Assembly (NCBI GenBank): GCA_963709665.1
Contig: CAVPWU010000010.1
Coordinates: 41,390 to 105,389, forward strand
Direction of reading: 5' to 3'
DNA length: 64,000 bases
DNA from: DASZIT01 sp963709665
GTDB lineage: Bacteria > Actinomycetota > Acidimicrobiia > Acidimicrobiales > RAAP-2
Shown: in pieces, positions 26,861-35,175 of the stretch
Layout: each line of letters starts with the position of its first letter
Position numbering within the stretch: the stretch's first letter is position 1
The notes under the pieces: generated by a model
Database searches by the model: none
Told to the model about the DNA's origin: nothing
The model's input: only the letters and a program-made list of their open reading frames with translations
Made by a program: the position numbers and the translations under genes

Positions 26861-27622
26861 ATGGATCCCAAGGGCAAGTCAGCGATCATCGTCGGTGGAG
26901 CGTCGGGGATGGCCCGGGCCTCCGCCGAGCTCCTCGTCCAGCAGGGGGCCAACGTGGCCATCCTCGACCTCCCCCGATCGGCTGGGGCCGAGGTCGCCGC
27001 CGGGCTGTCGGGCACCTTCCATCCCTGCGACGTGACCGATGACGCCGGGGTCGAAGCCGCCCTCGACGCCGCCGTCGAGGCGCTGGGTGGCTCGCTCCAC
27101 GTGTCGGTCAACTCCGCCGGGGGTGGCACCGCACGCCGGACCCTCTCGAAGGAGGGACCGCACCCGCTGGAGGAGTTCCGGGGCACCATCGAGTTGAACC
27201 TGATCAGCAGCTTCAACATCGCCCGGCTGGCCGCCGCCCACATGGCCCGGAACGAGCCGGAGGACGACGAGCGGGGCGTGATCATCAGCACCGCCTCCAT
27301 CGCCGCCTTCGAGGGCCAGATCGGCCAGGTCGCCTACTCGGCAGCCAAGGCGGGAATCGCCGGCATGATGCTCACCATGGCCCGTGACCTCGGCTCGTTG
27401 GGGATCCGGGCGATGGCCATCGCTCCCAGCCTGTTCGCCACCGGCCTGACCCAGGGGATCCCGGACGAATTCGCGGCGGCGCTCACCCGTGACGCCGCCT
27501 TCCCCAAGCGGCTCGGCCGCCCCGAGGAGTTCGCTCGGCTGGTGCTCGCCATCGTCGAGACGCCGATGCTGAACGGGTCGTGCATCCGGCTCGACGCCGG
27601 GCAGCACTTCGCCCCGAAGTAG
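26861..27622 (+). CDS. SDR, 3-hydroxyacyl-CoA dehydrogenase type II-like
   Basis: 253 residues. The nucleotide motif reads VGGASGMARAS, in which the last glycine of TGxxxGxG is alanine. The catalytic tetrad is otherwise present: NSAGGG, the serine in ISTAS, and YSAAKAG. The overall pattern (FNIARLAAAHMARN, TGLTQGIPDE, LNGSCIRLDAG) resembles human HSD17B10-type 3-hydroxyacyl-CoA dehydrogenases. It would oxidise the hydroxyacyl-CoA formed by a crotonase. It faces the thiolase-DUF35 operon tail to tail. RBS-like GAGGAAGG lies upstream of the ATG. Confidence 0.85.
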   Translation: MDPKGKSAIIVGGASGMARASAELLVQQGANVAILDLPRSAGAEVAAGLSGTFHPCDVTDDAGVEAALDAAVEALGGSLHVSVNSAGGGTARRTLSKEGPHPLEEFRGTIELNLISSFNIARLAAAHMARNEPEDDERGVIISTASIAAFEGQIGQVAYSAAKAGIAGMMLTMARDLGSLGIRAMAIAPSLFATGLTQGIPDEFAAALTRDAAFPKRLGRPEEFARLVLAIVETPMLNGSCIRLDAGQHFAPK

Positions 27623-27635
27623 CCGGCCGGCACCC

Positions 27636-28781
27636 TCAGCGGGCGAGGATGGTGACGGCGGCCGTGCCCGGGGCGCCGTACACCTGGGCATAGCCGACCC
27701 GGGGATCACCGGGCACCTGACGGTCGCCGGCCCGGCCCTGCAGCTGCAGCACCAGCTCGTGGATCTGGCGGAGCCCGGAGGCACCGATCGGCTCGCCGTT
27801 GGCGATCAGGCCACCGTCGGTGTTGACGGGCAGGGCCCCGTTGATCTCGGTGGCACCATCGGCGACCAGCCGCTCCTGATCGCCATCGAGGCAGAAGCCG
27901 TTCTCGGCCAGGTGGATCACCTCGGCCCCGGCGTCGGTGTCCTGCAGTTGGATCACGTCCACGTCCTCCGGGCCCAGCCCGGCCTGTTCGTAGGCCGCCC
28001 GTGACGCGTACACCGTCGGGGACACGTCCTCGTCGACCGCCGCCCAGCTGGTGTTCACCTCGTAGGCGCCGTAGTTGCGCGTCCGGAGGACGCTGGACCT
28101 CAGGAGCACCGGAGCCTCGGTGTAGCGGTGGGCGATGTCGGCCCGGCACATCACCACGGCGGCCGCCCCCTCGTCGGGGGCGCAGAACATCAGCGAGGTC
28201 AGCGGGTAGTTGAGCACCGGCGAGGCGAGGATGTCCTCCTCCGACACCGGGGTGCGGCGGAAGGCCTTCGGGTTGAGGGATCCGTTCCGGTAGTTCTTGG
28301 CCGCCACCCGGGCCAGGGTCCCCGTCGAGATACCGTGATCGTGCATGTAGCGGTTGATCTTCATGCCGAAGAACTTGGTCGTCACGTACTGGCCGTTCTC
28401 CGCGTACCAGGCCGGCATGTTGACCAGCGTGGGATCCACCTTGAACGATCCACGGGGGTGCTTGTCGAGGCCGACGGCGACGCCGATGTCGCCCACCCCG
28501 GCCCGGATGGCGTTGGCCGTCTGCTGGATGGCCGCCGCGGCGGTGGCGCAGGCGTTGAAGACGTTGACGAAGGGGACCCCGTTGAGTCCGAGGAGCCCGG
28601 TGAGCGGGTCGGTCTGGGCCACCTCCCAGCTGCCGCCGTAGGCGAATTGGACCTCGGGCCAGCCGACCCCGGCGTCGCGGAGGGCGTCGTCGATGGCTTC
28701 GGCACCCATGTCGAACGCCGACTTGTCTCCGAAGCGTCCGAACGGGTGCAGGCCGACGCCGATGATGGCGATGTCGTCCAC
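27636..28781 (-). CDS. Thiolase-like lipid-transfer/aldolase protein (Ltp-type)
   Basis: 381 residues of the thiolase fold seen in SCP-x and Ltp proteins: IIGVGLHPFGRF at the start, NVFNACATAAAAIQQ with the cysteine near residue 75, MKINRYMHDHG, CAPDEGAAAVVMC, and GLIANGEPIGASGLRQIHE at the end. The next gene upstream encodes a DUF35 protein, the regular partner of such enzymes. In steroid-degrading actinobacteria Ltp2 with a DUF35 domain performs retro-aldol cleavage of the last side-chain fragment, so either aldolase or thiolase activity is possible. The gap between the two genes is 9 bases. Confidence 0.85.
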   Translation of the reverse strand: MDDIAIIGVGLHPFGRFGDKSAFDMGAEAIDDALRDAGVGWPEVQFAYGGSWEVAQTDPLTGLLGLNGVPFVNVFNACATAAAAIQQTANAIRAGVGDIGVAVGLDKHPRGSFKVDPTLVNMPAWYAENGQYVTTKFFGMKINRYMHDHGISTGTLARVAAKNYRNGSLNPKAFRRTPVSEEDILASPVLNYPLTSLMFCAPDEGAAAVVMCRADIAHRYTEAPVLLRSSVLRTRNYGAYEVNTSWAAVDEDVSPTVYASRAAYEQAGLGPEDVDVIQLQDTDAGAEVIHLAENGFCLDGDQERLVADGATEINGALPVNTDGGLIANGEPIGASGLRQIHELVLQLQGRAGDRQVPGDPRVGYAQVYGAPGTAAVTILAR

Positions 28782-28790
28782 GGGATCTCC

Positions 28791-29225
28791 TCAGGCGGTG
28801 GTGGCGCCGTCCGGCGCGGGGGCGAATGCGAAGGTGAGAACCTGGTCACCCTCCTCGTCGACGAAGAAGGGCACGATCCGGAGCTCGACCTCCATTCCGA
28901 ACTCGAGTCGCTCCGGGTCGCTCTCGGTCAGGCGGGCCTCGACCCGCACCAGGTCGTCGAGCTGGACGAGACCCACCCCGAACGGCTCGAACGATCGGCC
29001 CGTCCCATCCCCGGCGAACGGCACCAGCGGTGGGAATCCCTGCGTGGTCCAGGACACCAGCGTGCCGCGGCGCGGCAGCAGGCGTTCGGACATGGCCCGA
29101 TGACCGCAGCGGGGACAGCGCTCCTGGGCCGGAAACGTCACGGCCGCGCAGTCGCCGCAGCTGCTGCCGATCAGGGCCGGCTCCTCGGCCGGCCAGGTGA
29201 ACACCTCCGCGATCGGTCGCTCCAC
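28791..29225 (-). CDS. DUF35 OB-fold protein with zinc ribbon
   Basis: 144 residues: an N-terminal rubredoxin-like zinc ribbon (CGDCAAVTFPAQERCPRCGH, four cysteines) followed by an OB-fold. DUF35 proteins bind acyl-CoA and pair with thiolase-like enzymes; here it precedes one by 9 bases. The GTG at 29225 follows AAGGAG at good spacing. Divergent from the phosphotransferase gene, with two copies of the recurrent palindrome in between. Confidence 0.88.
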   Translation of the reverse strand: MERPIAEVFTWPAEEPALIGSSCGDCAAVTFPAQERCPRCGHRAMSERLLPRRGTLVSWTTQGFPPLVPFAGDGTGRSFEPFGVGLVQLDDLVRVEARLTESDPERLEFGMEVELRIVPFFVDEEGDQVLTFAFAPAPDGATTA

Positions 29226-29271
29226 TGCTCATTCTCCTTGGACCGGTCGTCGCGGCCCCGGGGTACGTTGA

Positions 29272-29285
29272 AACCTCTAGAGGTT
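29272..29285. promoter_or_regulatory. Recurrent palindromic motif (perfect 14-bp palindrome)
   Basis: AACCTCTAGAGGTT is a perfect palindrome 47 bp upstream of the DUF35 start at 29225. It is the best-formed copy of a motif found before most operons from 20.8 to 55.4 kb. Confidence 0.6.
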
Positions 29286-29383
29286 ATAGCAGCCATGGTG
29301 CCCTGTCGCCAGCCCCCCGGGGCCGCCCGGAGGATCGAAGCTCCCGCCGCACCGGTCGGCGGACCGCCCGTCGCAGGCAGATA

Positions 29384-29397
29384 AACATCTAGAGGAT
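29384..29397. promoter_or_regulatory. Recurrent palindromic motif, second copy in this promoter region
   Basis: AACATCTAGAGGAT, 99 bases from the copy at 29285 and on the side of the phosphotransferase gene at 29506. Two copies in one divergent region suggest each operon has its own site. Confidence 0.5.
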
Positions 29398-29505
29398 CTA
29401 CTCCTCCACCCGGGCCCGTCGAGGTACGATGCCGACCATGGCCCAGGGACTCGACGCTCCCGTCCCCAACGTCGACGGCCCCGAGCCGGGCGGGGTGACC
29501 CGACG

Positions 29506-30606
29506 GTGACCCGGTCGCCCTCCCCCGACCTGCCCTGGCGACGCCAGGCCTCGGCCCTCCGCGACGACCTGGCCCGGTGGGTGACCCACTCCTACGGGGC
29601 CGGCGCCACCCTCGGCGACTGCTCCCTGCCTGACAACGGGATGGCCAACGAGACCCTCCTGTTCGGGGTGGACGGCCAGCGGTACGTGGCCCGGCTGGCA
29701 CCCCACCAGGACATCCCCTACCCGGTGTTCCCCGTCTTCGACCTGGCCCTCCAACGGGACTGCCTGGACCTGGTGCGGGACCGCACCCGGGTCCCGGTCC
29801 CCGAGGTGGTCCGGTACGAGGAGGACCCCGACTGGCTGGGCACCCCGTTCCTGGTCATGCGGCACGTCGACGGTGACGTCCCGCGGGACACCCCGCCCTA
29901 CCTCCTCGAGGGGTGGATGACGGCCCTGTCGGTGGCGGAGCTGGCCCAGCTCGAGGCGAACACCGTCGAGGTGCTGGTCGGGATCCACCAGGTGCGGGAC
30001 CCCGCCGATCTCGAGATCTTCGAGCACGCCGGCTCCCCGGTCCCACCCCTCCAACGCCAGCTGGGCGCCCAGCGTCGCTACTACGACTGGGCACGCGAGG
30101 GCAGGCGGGTGCCCGCCATCGAGGAGGCGTTGACGGCGCTGGAGGCCTCCCTCCCCGATAACCGGCGGACGGTCCTCAACTGGGGGGACAGCCGGATCGG
30201 CAACATCATCTACCGGGGCCCCCGACCGGTCGCCGTGCTCGACTGGGAGATGGCCACCACCGGGCCGCCGGAGGTCGACGTGGCCTGGATGGTCTTCCTC
30301 CAGACCTTCATGCGGGAGATGATCACCACCTTCCTCCCCGACGTCTTCACCGGTGAGGGTCCGGCGGCGCTGGCCGGGCTGCTCCGGAAGGACCGGGTCG
30401 TCGAACGGTACGAGGCGGTGGCGGGCGAGCGGCTCGAGGACCTGGCCTGGTACGAGGCGTTCGCCGGCGTCCGCTTCGCCATCATCCTGATGCGGATGAG
30501 CCTCCGGGCCGCCGCCCTGGGTGCCCTGCCCGAGGCCGAGGACCCCGACACCCTGATCATGTTCGCCCCGCTGCTGCGGCGGCTGGTGGCCGAGCTCGAC
30601 CGGTAG
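29506..30606 (+). CDS. Aminoglycoside phosphotransferase-family kinase-like protein
   Basis: 366 residues with the APH/choline-kinase fold: a glycine-loop substitute PDNGMANETLLFGV, the catalytic loop LNWGDSRIGNIIY (usual HGD is WGD), and the metal aspartate in AVLDWEMATTG. Family members of this type sit near acyl-CoA dehydrogenases in actinobacteria, with unknown substrates, and antibiotic resistance is not implied. The GTG start overlaps the stop of a 23-codon open frame that begins at ATG 29438. Whether that frame is translated is unknown. Tail to tail with the crotonase ending at 30630. Confidence 0.8.
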   Translation: MTRSPSPDLPWRRQASALRDDLARWVTHSYGAGATLGDCSLPDNGMANETLLFGVDGQRYVARLAPHQDIPYPVFPVFDLALQRDCLDLVRDRTRVPVPEVVRYEEDPDWLGTPFLVMRHVDGDVPRDTPPYLLEGWMTALSVAELAQLEANTVEVLVGIHQVRDPADLEIFEHAGSPVPPLQRQLGAQRRYYDWAREGRRVPAIEEALTALEASLPDNRRTVLNWGDSRIGNIIYRGPRPVAVLDWEMATTGPPEVDVAWMVFLQTFMREMITTFLPDVFTGEGPAALAGLLRKDRVVERYEAVAGERLEDLAWYEAFAGVRFAIILMRMSLRAAALGALPEAEDPDTLIMFAPLLRRLVAELDR

Positions 30607-30629
30607 GGACCGCCCGTCCCTTCCCCGGC

Positions 30630-31508
30630 CTACGGCTCCGGGACGTCGAAGTGGGCGTCGCGCAGCTCGAAGGCCTTCTTGGTGCCGTGCTCGGCCCGGG
30701 TCTTCACGAAGTTGAACTCGTCCTCGTCGAACTGGAGGTTGGTCCCGTAGGCGTGGACGAGGTACGAGGACACCTCCTCCCCCTGGTAGGCCTGCGACTG
30801 CTCCACCAGGCGGAACGCCTCCTTGGCGATCACGATCCCGTCGGCCGGCATTTTGGCGACCTTCCGGGCCCACCAGTCGGCCCGGGCCTCCACCTGGTCG
30901 TCGGCGACCACCTCGGTGAAGATGCTGTACCGCTCGAGCTCCGACGCCGGCGGGGTGTCGCCGGTGAGCAGCATCCGCCTGGCCAGCATCGGCCCCAGGC
31001 GGTGGAAGAACATGTGGAGCCCGCCGAGGGCCGGACCCAGGAACCGGGTGGCCGGCATGCCGACCACGGTGTCGGAGGCCACCACCGAGATGTCCGACAT
31101 GAGCGCCAGCTCGAAGCCACCCCCCAGCGCGAAACCCCGCACCTCGGCCACCGTCACCTTCGGATAGCCCAGGTAGTCGTGGTAGAACTGGAACGTCTTC
31201 CGGTCCACCGTCAGCCGCCGGCGCTGGCTGGGACGGCGACTCTTCCCGTTGCCGTTGGCCCGCTCCTCGTCCCTGGGGCCGTACCAGGCGTAGGCGTTGC
31301 CCATGTCGGCGCCGGCGCTGAAGACGCCGCCCTCCCCTCGGAGGACCACCACCTTGATGTCGTCGTCCTCGGCCAGCAGGTCGAAGTACTCCGCCATCTG
31401 CCGACGCATCGGCGGGTCGTAGCAGTTGCGACGGTCGGCGTTGTTGATGGTGACCCGGGCGATCCCGGTGTCGCGGTCCTGCTCGAGCACCACTCGCGGA
31501 TCAGACAC
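30630..31508 (-). CDS. Enoyl-CoA hydratase/isomerase-family protein
   Basis: 292 residues, longer than usual because of an insert with a basic low-complexity stretch (GNGKSRRPSQRRR) near residues 90-105. The crotonase motifs GVFSAGADMGN and GFALGGGFELALMSD are present. The first catalytic glutamate is retained in GGFEL. The second falls in MPATRFLGP and is not a glutamate, which argues against ordinary hydratase activity. The GTG at 31508 is the only sensible start. The ACAD-amidohydrolase operon lies 110 bases upstream in the same direction. Confidence 0.82.
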   Translation of the reverse strand: MSDPRVVLEQDRDTGIARVTINNADRRNCYDPPMRRQMAEYFDLLAEDDDIKVVVLRGEGGVFSAGADMGNAYAWYGPRDEERANGNGKSRRPSQRRRLTVDRKTFQFYHDYLGYPKVTVAEVRGFALGGGFELALMSDISVVASDTVVGMPATRFLGPALGGLHMFFHRLGPMLARRMLLTGDTPPASELERYSIFTEVVADDQVEARADWWARKVAKMPADGIVIAKEAFRLVEQSQAYQGEEVSSYLVHAYGTNLQFDEDEFNFVKTRAEHGTKKAFELRDAHFDVPEP

Positions 31509-31555
31509 CGACCGCCGTCCCTTCCCACCTCACGACCACCTTCACGTTACCCTCT

Positions 31556-31569
31556 TTCCTTTAGATCTT
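31556..31569. promoter_or_regulatory. Recurrent motif (weak), upstream of crotonase
   Basis: TTCCTTTAGATCTT matches 10 of 14 bases of the copy at 44856. It lies in a short AT-rich island 48 bp upstream of the start at 31508. A weak member of the set. Confidence 0.25.
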
Positions 31570-31618
31570 TCATGCCCGTGGGTCCGGCGACCGGCCGGCA
31601 CCCCCGTCCCGCCGGCCC

Positions 31619-32908
31619 TCAGGAGGGGCCGCCGAAGAGGGAGGCGATCCGTTGCGTCCGCTCGTCGAACGGCGTCCCCTTCAGGGGGTCGGGTTCGCGG
31701 GGCAGGCCCAGGGCGCGCTCCCCGATGACGTTCTTCTGCACCTCATCGGTGCCCCCGTAGATCGACGAGGCACAGGCGAACACCATCGCCTCGGGGTAGC
31801 GGCCGGCCACCGGTCCGTCGGGGTCCCACAGGGTGGCCGCCATGCCCAGGATGTCGCAGCCGAGCTCGCCGGACAGCTTGGCCACCCGGGTCTGGGCCAG
31901 CTTGCCGAGGTTGGGGAAGCCCGCTCCCCGGCCCCGGGCCATCTCCCCCTCCATCCGCCTCGACGTCCACTCGCCGGTGCGGGTGAAGGCCACCAGGCGG
32001 GCCAGCTTCTGCCGGATGAGCGGATCCTCCGAGCGACCCTCGGTGCGGGCCAGCTCGATCAGCTCGGACAGGGACAGCACCTTGCTCCCGGACGGAGGCG
32101 GCTCGACGTCGAGGGCTTCCCCGGCAGGGAGGTCGAGGAAGCCGCCCTTCGGCCCGGCGGGGGGGAAGCCCCGCATGGAGCCCCCGGCCCCGATGCCGGT
32201 ACGCTCGAACATCAGGGTGGTCTGGGTGACGGCCCACCCGTTGTTGAGCCCGCCGACCAGATCGGCGTCATCGACCACCGCCTCATCGATGAAGACCTCG
32301 TTGAACATGGCGTGGCCGGTGATCTCCACCAGTGGCCGCACCTCCACCCCCGGCTGGTCGAGCGAGAAGGCGAACCAGGAGATCCCGGCGTGCTTGGCCA
32401 CCGTCGGGTCGGTGCGGGCCAGGAGCATCCCGTGATCGGCACCGACGGCCATGGAGCTCCACACCTTCTGGCCGGTGATGACCCACTTGTCGCCGTCCCG
32501 CTCGGCCCGGGTGGACAGGGAGGCCAGGTCGGAGCCGGAGCCCGGCTCGCTGAACAGCTGGCACCAGGCGTTGGAGCCGTCGTAGATACGCGGCACGTAC
32601 CGCTCGATCTGCTCGGGGGTGCCGTGGCTCAGAATGGTCGGCGCCGCCATCAGGAGACCGAGCCCGCTGGGGGGCAGCACGGCGCCGTGACGGTCGAAGG
32701 CGGCGCGTACGAGGCCCGGCGACCGACGCGAGTAGCCGCGACCGCCCCAGCGGATCGGGAAGTGGGGCGCCGTCCACCCCGCCTCGCCGACCCGCTGCCA
32801 CCATTCGGCGACGGTCAGCTCCGGATCCCACTGCTCCTTCAGCCAGGTGGTGACGTCGTCGTCGAGGTCGGCGTCGTCCCGACGCTCCTCGGTGGGGACG
32901 GTGGTCAC
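31619..32908 (-). CDS. Acyl-CoA dehydrogenase
   Basis: 429 residues in the three-domain ACAD arrangement: an N-terminal helical domain (WWQRVGEAGWTAPHFPIRWG), the central beta domain with FSEPGSGSDLASLSTRAERD and WSSMAVGADHGMLLAR, and the C-terminal helices ending SIYGGTDEVQKNVIGERALG. It should form a 2,3-double bond in an acyl-CoA with FAD as cofactor. The GTG at 32908 overlaps the stop of the amidohydrolase by four bases (GTGA), so both belong to one operon read leftward. It has an extended tail of 26 residues after the conserved end. Confidence 0.87.
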   Translation of the reverse strand: MTTVPTEERRDDADLDDDVTTWLKEQWDPELTVAEWWQRVGEAGWTAPHFPIRWGGRGYSRRSPGLVRAAFDRHGAVLPPSGLGLLMAAPTILSHGTPEQIERYVPRIYDGSNAWCQLFSEPGSGSDLASLSTRAERDGDKWVITGQKVWSSMAVGADHGMLLARTDPTVAKHAGISWFAFSLDQPGVEVRPLVEITGHAMFNEVFIDEAVVDDADLVGGLNNGWAVTQTTLMFERTGIGAGGSMRGFPPAGPKGGFLDLPAGEALDVEPPPSGSKVLSLSELIELARTEGRSEDPLIRQKLARLVAFTRTGEWTSRRMEGEMARGRGAGFPNLGKLAQTRVAKLSGELGCDILGMAATLWDPDGPVAGRYPEAMVFACASSIYGGTDEVQKNVIGERALGLPREPDPLKGTPFDERTQRIASLFGGPS

Positions 32909-34104
32909 GCGGCCGCTCCGCCCAGGGACGTCACGCCCAGCAGGTCGAGGGCGTTCTGGCGCATGACCATTCCGATCTCGCCGTCGGAGAAGTCGTGGAG
33001 CTCCTTGGTGAAGGTGAGGGGGTCGGCCAGACCCTCGCCATGGGGCCAGTCGGAGCCGAAGAGCACCCGCTCGGTGCCGATCAGATCGGCCAGCTTGCGC
33101 AGCTCCTCCTCGTAGTACGGCGTGACCCACACATGGGTGCGGATGACGTCGAGCGGATCGTCGGGGAAGGCGCGGGGGTTCTGGTTGGCCAGCTTGTGCA
33201 GGCGCTTGACCAGCAGGGGAACCCAGTCCGAGCCGTTCTCGATGCTGGCCACCCGGAGGTCGGGATGACGGTGGAAGACCCCGTCGATCACCATGCTGGC
33301 GACGGTGTCGTGGATGGGCCGGTCGGACACCAGCAGGCGGGTGAGCACGTCGACACCGGCGTAGGCCTCGAAGTGGTCCTGGGCTCCCCAGGCGCCGGCG
33401 AACATCTCGTACCCGCTGTCCCCGAGGTGGAAGGCAACCGGGATCCCCGCCTCGGCCAATCGGTCCCAGACCGGATCGTGGGCGGGATGGCCGAACGAGC
33501 GACCCCGACCGTCGGCGGTGGGCACCGGGGCCGGCCGGAGGTGCACCATGCGCACCCCCCGCTCGAGCAGCGAGTCGATCTCCTCGACGGCGGCGGCCGG
33601 ATCGGCCAGGGAGAGCATCGGCACGGCGAGGATCCGGTCGCGGTAGGAGTAGCCCCAGTCCTCGTCGAGCCAGCGGTTGAAGGCGTGCAGTGTCGCCACG
33701 GTGGCCGGGATGTCCCCCCGCAGGGCCTGCTCGATGCCGCAGGCCAGGGTCGGGAACATCAGGATGGCATCCAGTCCCTGCTCGTCCATGGTGGCCAGTC
33801 GGGCGTCACGGTCCCGGTACTCGGCGTGGATGGGCTCGATCTGGTGGAGCGAGCCGGGGCTCACCCCGTCGGGGATCTGCCCGCGGAAGAGCAGGTCGAG
33901 ACAGCCGGGGACGATGACCGGATCGAAGGTGGGATTGGGGACGAACTTGTACTTGCGCCCACCGGCCAGGAGGATCTTGTGGGTCCCCTGGTCGAGCACC
34001 TCGACCCCCCGCCCCTTGAACCGGGGGTCGAGGTAGCGGGTACAGGAGTCGATCGCCTCGTAGTAGTGGTTGTCGGCGTCCACCGCCTGCAGTTCGTTGC
34101 CCAT
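32905..34104 (-). CDS. Amidohydrolase-2 family metal-dependent hydrolase/decarboxylase
   Basis: 399 residues related to ACMSD-type amidohydrolases. The N-terminus has VDADNHYYE in place of the usual D-x-H-x-H. Later metal-site motifs include AFHLGDSGYEM, SIENGSDW and the terminal FGSDWPHGEGL with its aspartate. These enzymes hydrolyse or decarboxylate ring-cleavage products. Followed directly by an acyl-CoA dehydrogenase (4-base overlap). A copy of the recurrent motif lies 46 bp upstream of the ATG. Confidence 0.85.
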   Translation of the reverse strand: MGNELQAVDADNHYYEAIDSCTRYLDPRFKGRGVEVLDQGTHKILLAGGRKYKFVPNPTFDPVIVPGCLDLLFRGQIPDGVSPGSLHQIEPIHAEYRDRDARLATMDEQGLDAILMFPTLACGIEQALRGDIPATVATLHAFNRWLDEDWGYSYRDRILAVPMLSLADPAAAVEEIDSLLERGVRMVHLRPAPVPTADGRGRSFGHPAHDPVWDRLAEAGIPVAFHLGDSGYEMFAGAWGAQDHFEAYAGVDVLTRLLVSDRPIHDTVASMVIDGVFHRHPDLRVASIENGSDWVPLLVKRLHKLANQNPRAFPDDPLDVIRTHVWVTPYYEEELRKLADLIGTERVLFGSDWPHGEGLADPLTFTKELHDFSDGEIGMVMRQNALDLLGVTSLGGAAA

Positions 34105-34149
34105 GACGTCTCCGTTCCACGGTCAACCCTTCCGTTCCGTTGACCCCTA

Positions 34150-34163
34150 AAGCTTAAGACGTT
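34150..34163. promoter_or_regulatory. Recurrent motif (weak), upstream of amidohydrolase
   Basis: AAGCTTAAGACGTT, read on the minus strand, keeps 9 of 14 bases of AACATCTAGATGTT with a CTTAAG centre. It lies 46 bp upstream of the start at 34104, in the only AT-rich patch of this gap. Confidence 0.25.
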
Positions 34164-34296
34164 TTACCGGGGAGGGCAACCACGGCGGACGGGCGTCGAC
34201 AGGGACGGGCGAGGCCCGGGACCGGGACCGGCAGGGCCGGTGCCGGTGCCTGACGACCCGGAGGGGCGGGACGCCCACCCGGGTCGGGGGCAGTGG

Positions 34297-35088
34297 TCAC
34301 GGGGAGGGCGAGAGCCCCTCGAGGTGCTTGAGGATGTCCGGGTAGCGCTTGGTGTGGGCGCCGCCGTCGACCAGGTGGAACGAACCGGTGATGAGCCGGG
34401 ACTCGTCCGAGGCCAGGAAGGCCACCAGGTCGGCGATGTCCTCCGGGGTGGCGTAGGTGCCCAGTGGGGCGTTCTCGACGAAGTCGTCGACGACCGGCGG
34501 GATCAGCCACATCCCCTCGGTGAGGGCGGTCTGCACCAGCCCGGGGCCGATGGCGTTGACGCGGATCCCCCGCGGTCCCAGCTCCATGGCCGCCACGTTG
34601 GCCAGCATCACCAGGGCCGACTTGGAGCAGCAGTAGGCGCTCATCCCGACGGCCGGCTGCACGGCGTTCAGGCTGGCGGTGAGGATGATCGACCCGCCCC
34701 GGCCCAGGTGGGGAGCGGCGTGCTTGACGGCCAGCAGGGGCCCCACCAGGTTGATCTCGAGGACCCGCATCCACTCGGCGAGGTCGGTGTCCACGATGGG
34801 GGCGAGGGCCCCGATCCCGGCGTTGGCGAACACGATGTCCAGGGACCCGAACCGCTCGACGGCCGCCTCGACCATCCCGGCCATCTCCGGCTCGGAGCGG
34901 ACATCGCACCGGTGGCTCGCCACGGCATCGCCCAGTTCGGCCCGGACAGCGGCGAGCCCATCCTCGTCGAGGTCCGCCACCATGACCCGGGCGCCCTCGT
35001 CGACGAACCGCCGGGTGGTGGCGAGCCCGATCCCCGACGCTCCGCCGGTGACGATGCCCACCCTTCCGTTCAGACGACCCCCCGGCAT
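34297..35088 (-). CDS. Short-chain dehydrogenase/reductase
   Basis: 263 residues with complete classical SDR motifs: TGGASGIGLATTR (NAD(P) loop), FANAGIG, the catalytic ITASLNAV serine, and YCCSKSA (Tyr-x3-Lys). The aspartate in VADLD favours NAD. It probably oxidises a hydroxysteroid or hydroxyacyl-CoA. The ATG at 35088 is preferred; a TTG at 35109 would add seven residues. No ribosome site is seen, so a leaderless or short-leader mRNA is likely from the promoter that carries the motif at 35110. Confidence 0.83.
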   Translation of the reverse strand: MPGGRLNGRVGIVTGGASGIGLATTRRFVDEGARVMVADLDEDGLAAVRAELGDAVASHRCDVRSEPEMAGMVEAAVERFGSLDIVFANAGIGALAPIVDTDLAEWMRVLEINLVGPLLAVKHAAPHLGRGGSIILTASLNAVQPAVGMSAYCCSKSALVMLANVAAMELGPRGIRVNAIGPGLVQTALTEGMWLIPPVVDDFVENAPLGTYATPEDIADLVAFLASDESRLITGSFHLVDGGAHTKRYPDILKHLEGLSPSP

Positions 35089-35109
35089 GCGGCCGAACGT
35101 ACCATCCAA

Positions 35110-35123
35110 AACATCTGGATGTC
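35110..35123. promoter_or_regulatory. Recurrent palindromic motif, upstream of SDR
   Basis: AACATCTGGATGTC matches the idealised AACATCTAGATGTT at 12 of 14 bases. It is only 22 bp upstream of the SDR ATG at 35088, where a bound repressor would cover the start of transcription. Confidence 0.5.
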
Positions 35124-35175
35124 TTTTCCCCCAACGCCGGGTCCTGCGACCGGGAGCCGGGGGCCGGGGCGGTCG

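Noticed and set aside
29506..30606. Antibiotic-resistance aminoglycoside phosphotransferase
   Set aside because: The fold matches, but proteins of this type commonly accompany acyl-CoA metabolism genes, and the catalytic HGD is WGD here; resistance is not supported.
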